From the NCBI GenBank assembly GCA_018827685.1, contig JAHJXD010000007.1:1-10342 (forward strand): 10,342 bases of DNA, given 5' to 3'. Position 1 is the first letter of the stretch, and every line of letters begins with the position of its first letter. The notes under the pieces are model-generated. The model did no database searches, was not told the DNA's origin, and worked only from the letters and a program-made list of their open reading frames with translations. The stretch comes from Patescibacteria group bacterium. GTDB lineage: Bacteria; Patescibacteriota; Patescibacteriia; Patescibacteriales; GWC2-42-12. A program made the position numbers and the translations under genes. Shown in pieces: positions 7,822 to 10,342 of the stretch.

Positions 7822-7982
7822 TAGACCTGTTGCATAATAAATTATGTAACGAAATTTTCAGATTTTGAGATAAATTTTTTATAAATTTTTGAAGCTTATG
7901 CCTAAGCATAGGCAAGAAAATTTAGAAAAAATTTAGCCAAAATATGGAAATTGCAGTCATGAGTTATTATGCAACAGGTCTA
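7822..7982. mobile_element. Palindromic miniature inverted-repeat element (MITE)
   Basis: Perfect 19-bp terminal inverted repeats, TAGACCTGTTGCATAATAA at 7822-7840 and its reverse complement at 7964-7982, bound a 161-bp unit. The outermost TA at each end is probably a duplicated target, leaving a 157-bp element with 17-bp repeats. A second inner pair (7871-7889 with 7917-7935) is complementary at 18 of 19 positions. A tip hairpin, TGCCTA/TAGGCA, lies at 7899-7914, and the stretches between are partly complementary, so nearly the whole unit can fold into one long hairpin. It has no transposase. TA duplication and these ends suggest mobilisation by an IS5-like or IS630/Tc1-like transposase elsewhere, but the family is not determined. 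It separates the two divergent transcription units. Confidence 0.82.
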
Positions 7983-8002
7983 ATAATTATTTTTGTTTTT
8001 TT

Positions 8003-10297
8003 ATGAAATTAGTTATCGTCGAATCTCCAACTAAAGCAAAAACTATAGCTAAATTTTTAGGTTCTGATTTTAATGTTGAATCTTCTTTTGGTCATGTCAG
8101 AGATTTGCCGGTTAGTAAAATGAGTATTGATATTGAACATGACTTCGAGCCTAAATATATCGTGCCGATAAAAGCTAAAAAAAATCTTAAAATACTTCAA
8201 GCCTTAGCCAAAAAATCAGATAAAATTATTTTGGCTACTGATGAAGACCGCGAAGGCGAAGCCATTGCTTGGCATCTATCCGAAGCTCTTAAAATTGATC
8301 CTAAAAATGCCGACCGCATCGTATTTCATGAAATTACTAAGTCTGCGATTGAGCAAGCCTTAGAACATCCTAGAAAAATTGATATGAAATTGGTTAATGC
8401 CCAGCAAGCTAGAAGAATTCTTGATCGGCTGGTCGGCTATGAACTATCGCCTTTCCTATGGAAAAAAGTAGCTAGGGGTTTATCTGCCGGCCGAGTGCAA
8501 TCAGCAGCAGTTCGCTTAATTGTCGAGAGAGAGCGGGAAATAAAAAAATTTATTACGAATGAGTACTGGGATATAACAGCATTACTTTCCCCTTCTCCTT
8601 GCCAAAGACAAGACCATGGCGAAATTCCATTTTTAGCCAGGCTGAACAAAATTAATAATAAAACTATAGATAAGTTGGAAATTAAAAATGAAGAGCAAGC
8701 AACTGAAATTTTAACCGCGCTTAATGGAGCCGAATACTTAGTGGCTAATTTAGAAAAAAAACAAACTAAAAAACAGCCGCCTAAACCTTTTACCACTTCC
8801 AGTCTGCAGCAAACCGCCAACCGCTGGCTCGGTTTCTCAGCCAAGCAAACTATGCTGGTAGCGCAGCAGCTTTATGAAATTGGTTTTATAACTTACATGA
8901 GAACCGACTCGCTAAATTTATCAGATAACTTTTTAAGCCAGGCGGCCGAGTATTTAACCGCAAATTTAGGCGCTGCCTACGCGCTTAAAATACCGCGCCG
9001 TTTTAAAACCAAATCTAAAGGCGCGCAAGAAGCGCATGAAGCCATTCGTCCGTCCGAAGCCTCGCGCGCGCCCGAATCAGCAGCCGACAAGTTAAATCCT
9101 AATCAAAACAAATTATATAAATTAATCTGGCAAAGGGCGATAGCCTCACAAATGAGCGAAGCGATAGTTGACACCACGGTAATTGATATTGATACCAAAT
9201 TGCCAATTCTTGCCAAGCAGATCTGCCAGACCAATGTCGGGCTGATTGCCGGCGCGAAGTCTTATCAATTCAGATCTAATGGTCAAATTTTAAAATTCGA
9301 CGGTTATTTAAAAATTTACCCGGAAAAAAACCAAGAAATAGAACTGCCGGAATTAAAAATAAAAGAAAAACTTGAATTAGAAGAAATAAAAAAAGAACAA
9401 CATTTTACCAAACCGCCGGCAAGATATTCGGACGCCGGATTAGTTAAAGAATTAGAAAAATACGGTATCGGACGGCCATCAACTTACGCTCCGATTATAG
9501 CCACTATAGTTGACAGAAATTACGTGCGGCGCGACCAGAACAAACGTTTAGAGCCAACTGATATCGCTTTTGTGGTTAATGATTTATTAGTTGAACATTT
9601 TCCCAATATCGTCGATTATCAGTTCACTGCTAAATTAGAAAATGATTTGGATTCAATCGCCGATAGCGAGGTTAAATGGCAGCCAATAATTAAAGAGTTT
9701 TACGAACCATTTCATGCTAATTTAGAAAATAAATATAAAGCCATAAATAAAAAAGACATTATGCCCGAAGAAAAATCAAGCGAGGTGTGCGATAAATGCG
9801 GCGCGCCCATGATCATTAAAACCGGCCGTTATGGAAAATTTTTAGCTTGCAGCGCTTTTCCTGAATGTAAAAATATTAAATCCATGCCAGGCACGGATAA
9901 AAATAGCCAAGCTGATAGTCAGGAAATTAAAGAGCTAAAAGAAAAATATAAAGACCAGGTTTGTGAAAAATGCGGTTCAGCTATGGCGATTAAGGTCGGT
10001 AAATTCGGTCCATTTTTAGCCTGCTCTGCTTATCCAAAATGTAAAAATTTAAAAAATATTAGCGGTGATAATAATAGCACAAATATAACTTGCCTGGTTT
10101 GCCGCAAAGGCGAGATTGTACAAAAACGCAGTCGTCGCGGCATCTTTTACGCTTGTAACCAATATCCGACTTGCAAAACCGCTTTTTGGGGTCGTCCCAC
10201 TGGAGAAAAATGTCCGGACTGCGAAAATTTATTAATAGAAGATGCTAAAAAAAACGAGATTAAATGCTCTAATAAAAACTGTGGATATATAAAATAA
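8003..10297 (+). CDS. topA: DNA topoisomerase I (type IA) with four C-terminal zinc ribbons
   Basis: This enzyme relaxes negative supercoils by cutting one strand through a 5'-phosphotyrosine link. Seen: the TOPRIM domain at the N-terminus with catalytic E7 (VESPTKAKTI) and the acidic DEDREGE at 80-86; the LVNAQQARRILDRLVGYELSP block (130-150); SAGRVQSAAVRL (161-172); and the active-site Y298 with R300 in GFITYMRTDS. EAHEAIRPS (343-351) and the ARYSDAGLVKELEKYGIGRPSTYAPII block (473-499) follow. Four four-cysteine zinc ribbons end the protein: C596/C599/C616/C622, C654/C657/C674/C680, C697/C700/C718/C724 and C737/C740/C755/C760. At 764 residues the length is normal. The segment at 196-209 looks inserted. 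There is no Shine-Dalgarno before the ATG, only a T-rich tract, and only 20 bp separate the ATG from the mobile element. No convincing terminator follows the TAA. Confidence 0.97.
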   Translation: MKLVIVESPTKAKTIAKFLGSDFNVESSFGHVRDLPVSKMSIDIEHDFEPKYIVPIKAKKNLKILQALAKKSDKIILATDEDREGEAIAWHLSEALKIDPKNADRIVFHEITKSAIEQALEHPRKIDMKLVNAQQARRILDRLVGYELSPFLWKKVARGLSAGRVQSAAVRLIVEREREIKKFITNEYWDITALLSPSPCQRQDHGEIPFLARLNKINNKTIDKLEIKNEEQATEILTALNGAEYLVANLEKKQTKKQPPKPFTTSSLQQTANRWLGFSAKQTMLVAQQLYEIGFITYMRTDSLNLSDNFLSQAAEYLTANLGAAYALKIPRRFKTKSKGAQEAHEAIRPSEASRAPESAADKLNPNQNKLYKLIWQRAIASQMSEAIVDTTVIDIDTKLPILAKQICQTNVGLIAGAKSYQFRSNGQILKFDGYLKIYPEKNQEIELPELKIKEKLELEEIKKEQHFTKPPARYSDAGLVKELEKYGIGRPSTYAPIIATIVDRNYVRRDQNKRLEPTDIAFVVNDLLVEHFPNIVDYQFTAKLENDLDSIADSEVKWQPIIKEFYEPFHANLENKYKAINKKDIMPEEKSSEVCDKCGAPMIIKTGRYGKFLACSAFPECKNIKSMPGTDKNSQADSQEIKELKEKYKDQVCEKCGSAMAIKVGKFGPFLACSAYPKCKNLKNISGDNNSTNITCLVCRKGEIVQKRSRRGIFYACNQYPTCKTAFWGRPTGEKCPDCENLLIEDAKKNEIKCSNKNCGYIK
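8588..8629. repeat. Probable in-frame repeat insert in a variable topA loop
   Basis: The 42 bp encode SPSPCQRQDHGEIP (residues 196-209), between the conserved EYWDITALL and FLARLNKINN. In type IA topoisomerases this position is a short, variable beta-hairpin loop. TTGCCA and TGGCGAA form an imperfect inverted pair (8600-8625). The 12-mer TCTCCTTGCCAA (8594-8605) also occurs, on the coding strand, in the mnmA hairpin repeat. A shared 12-mer is not significant alone in 10 kb, so the call rests on composition, position and the inverted pair together. Confidence 0.4.
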
Positions 10298-10313
10298 TAT
10301 AAATATCTTAATA

Positions 10314-10342
10314 ACAGGACTTACGCAGTTGATTTTTTACAA
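10314..10342. mobile_element. Possible terminus of an insertion sequence cut by the window end
   Basis: Sixteen bases after topA the sequence reads AGGACTTACGCAGTTG. From memory, AGGACTTACGCA resembles the terminal repeat of several bacterial insertion sequences, but the other end and any transposase are outside the window. It may be chance or an isolated remnant. Confidence 0.3.

Noticed and set aside
7730..7915. Minus-strand 61-codon frame ending directly before the DUF4012 ATG
   Set aside because: Its start lies inside the miniature element and upstream of the operon promoter, and its first half is simply the element and its terminal repeat translated. It is unlikely to be made.
8437..8844. 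135-codon frame antisense to topA
   Set aside because: It lies wholly opposite conserved topA catalytic sequence and shows no domain of its own.
1..10342. CRISPR array, tRNA or rRNA gene, or recoded TGA
   Set aside because: No regularly spaced repeats, cloverleaf or rRNA-like sequence was seen. All five main genes read full length with the standard code and end in TAA.

Overview
The window looks like a small, AT-rich genome of the Candidate Phyla Radiation (Patescibacteria, Parcubacteria-like). The reasons are an alanyl-tRNA synthetase that stops after its editing domain, a DUF4012-type membrane protein, adjacency to a large one-pass membrane protein with a beta-rich exterior, weak or absent Shine-Dalgarno sequences, and TAA as the stop of every gene. 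All five long genes read through with the standard code, so nothing suggests TGA recoding. The taxon is inferred from family traits, not from a marker-gene search.

Layout: positions 1-198 lie downstream of alaS and hold no confident gene. From 7729 down to 199 the minus strand carries one tightly packed, probably co-transcribed set: a DUF4012 membrane protein, a one-pass membrane protein with DUF11/Ig-like domains, mnmA (tRNA 2-thiouridylase) and alaS (alanyl-tRNA synthetase). Junctions overlap or are separated by no more than 22 bp. A good extended -10 promoter lies 62-67 bp upstream of the first gene. Divergent from this set, topA (DNA topoisomerase I, four C-terminal zinc ribbons) runs on the plus strand from 8003 to 10297. 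The last 45 bp may contain the tip of another mobile element.

The 273-bp divergent spacer is mostly filled by a 157-161 bp palindromic miniature element (7822-7982). It has 19-bp perfect terminal inverted repeats that include TA at both ends, and an 18/19 complementary inner stem. It abuts the operon promoter on one side and ends 20 bp before the topA start codon on the other.

The most unusual theme is short repeats that appear to sit in frame inside conserved genes. Two tandem REP-like repeats lie in the DUF4012 gene. A 14-bp tandem repeat and a separate hairpin repeat lie in mnmA. A related-looking insert lies in a variable loop of topA. This resembles the intragenic palindromic elements known from Rickettsia. 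No wholly new enzymatic system is evident; the genes themselves are housekeeping or envelope genes.
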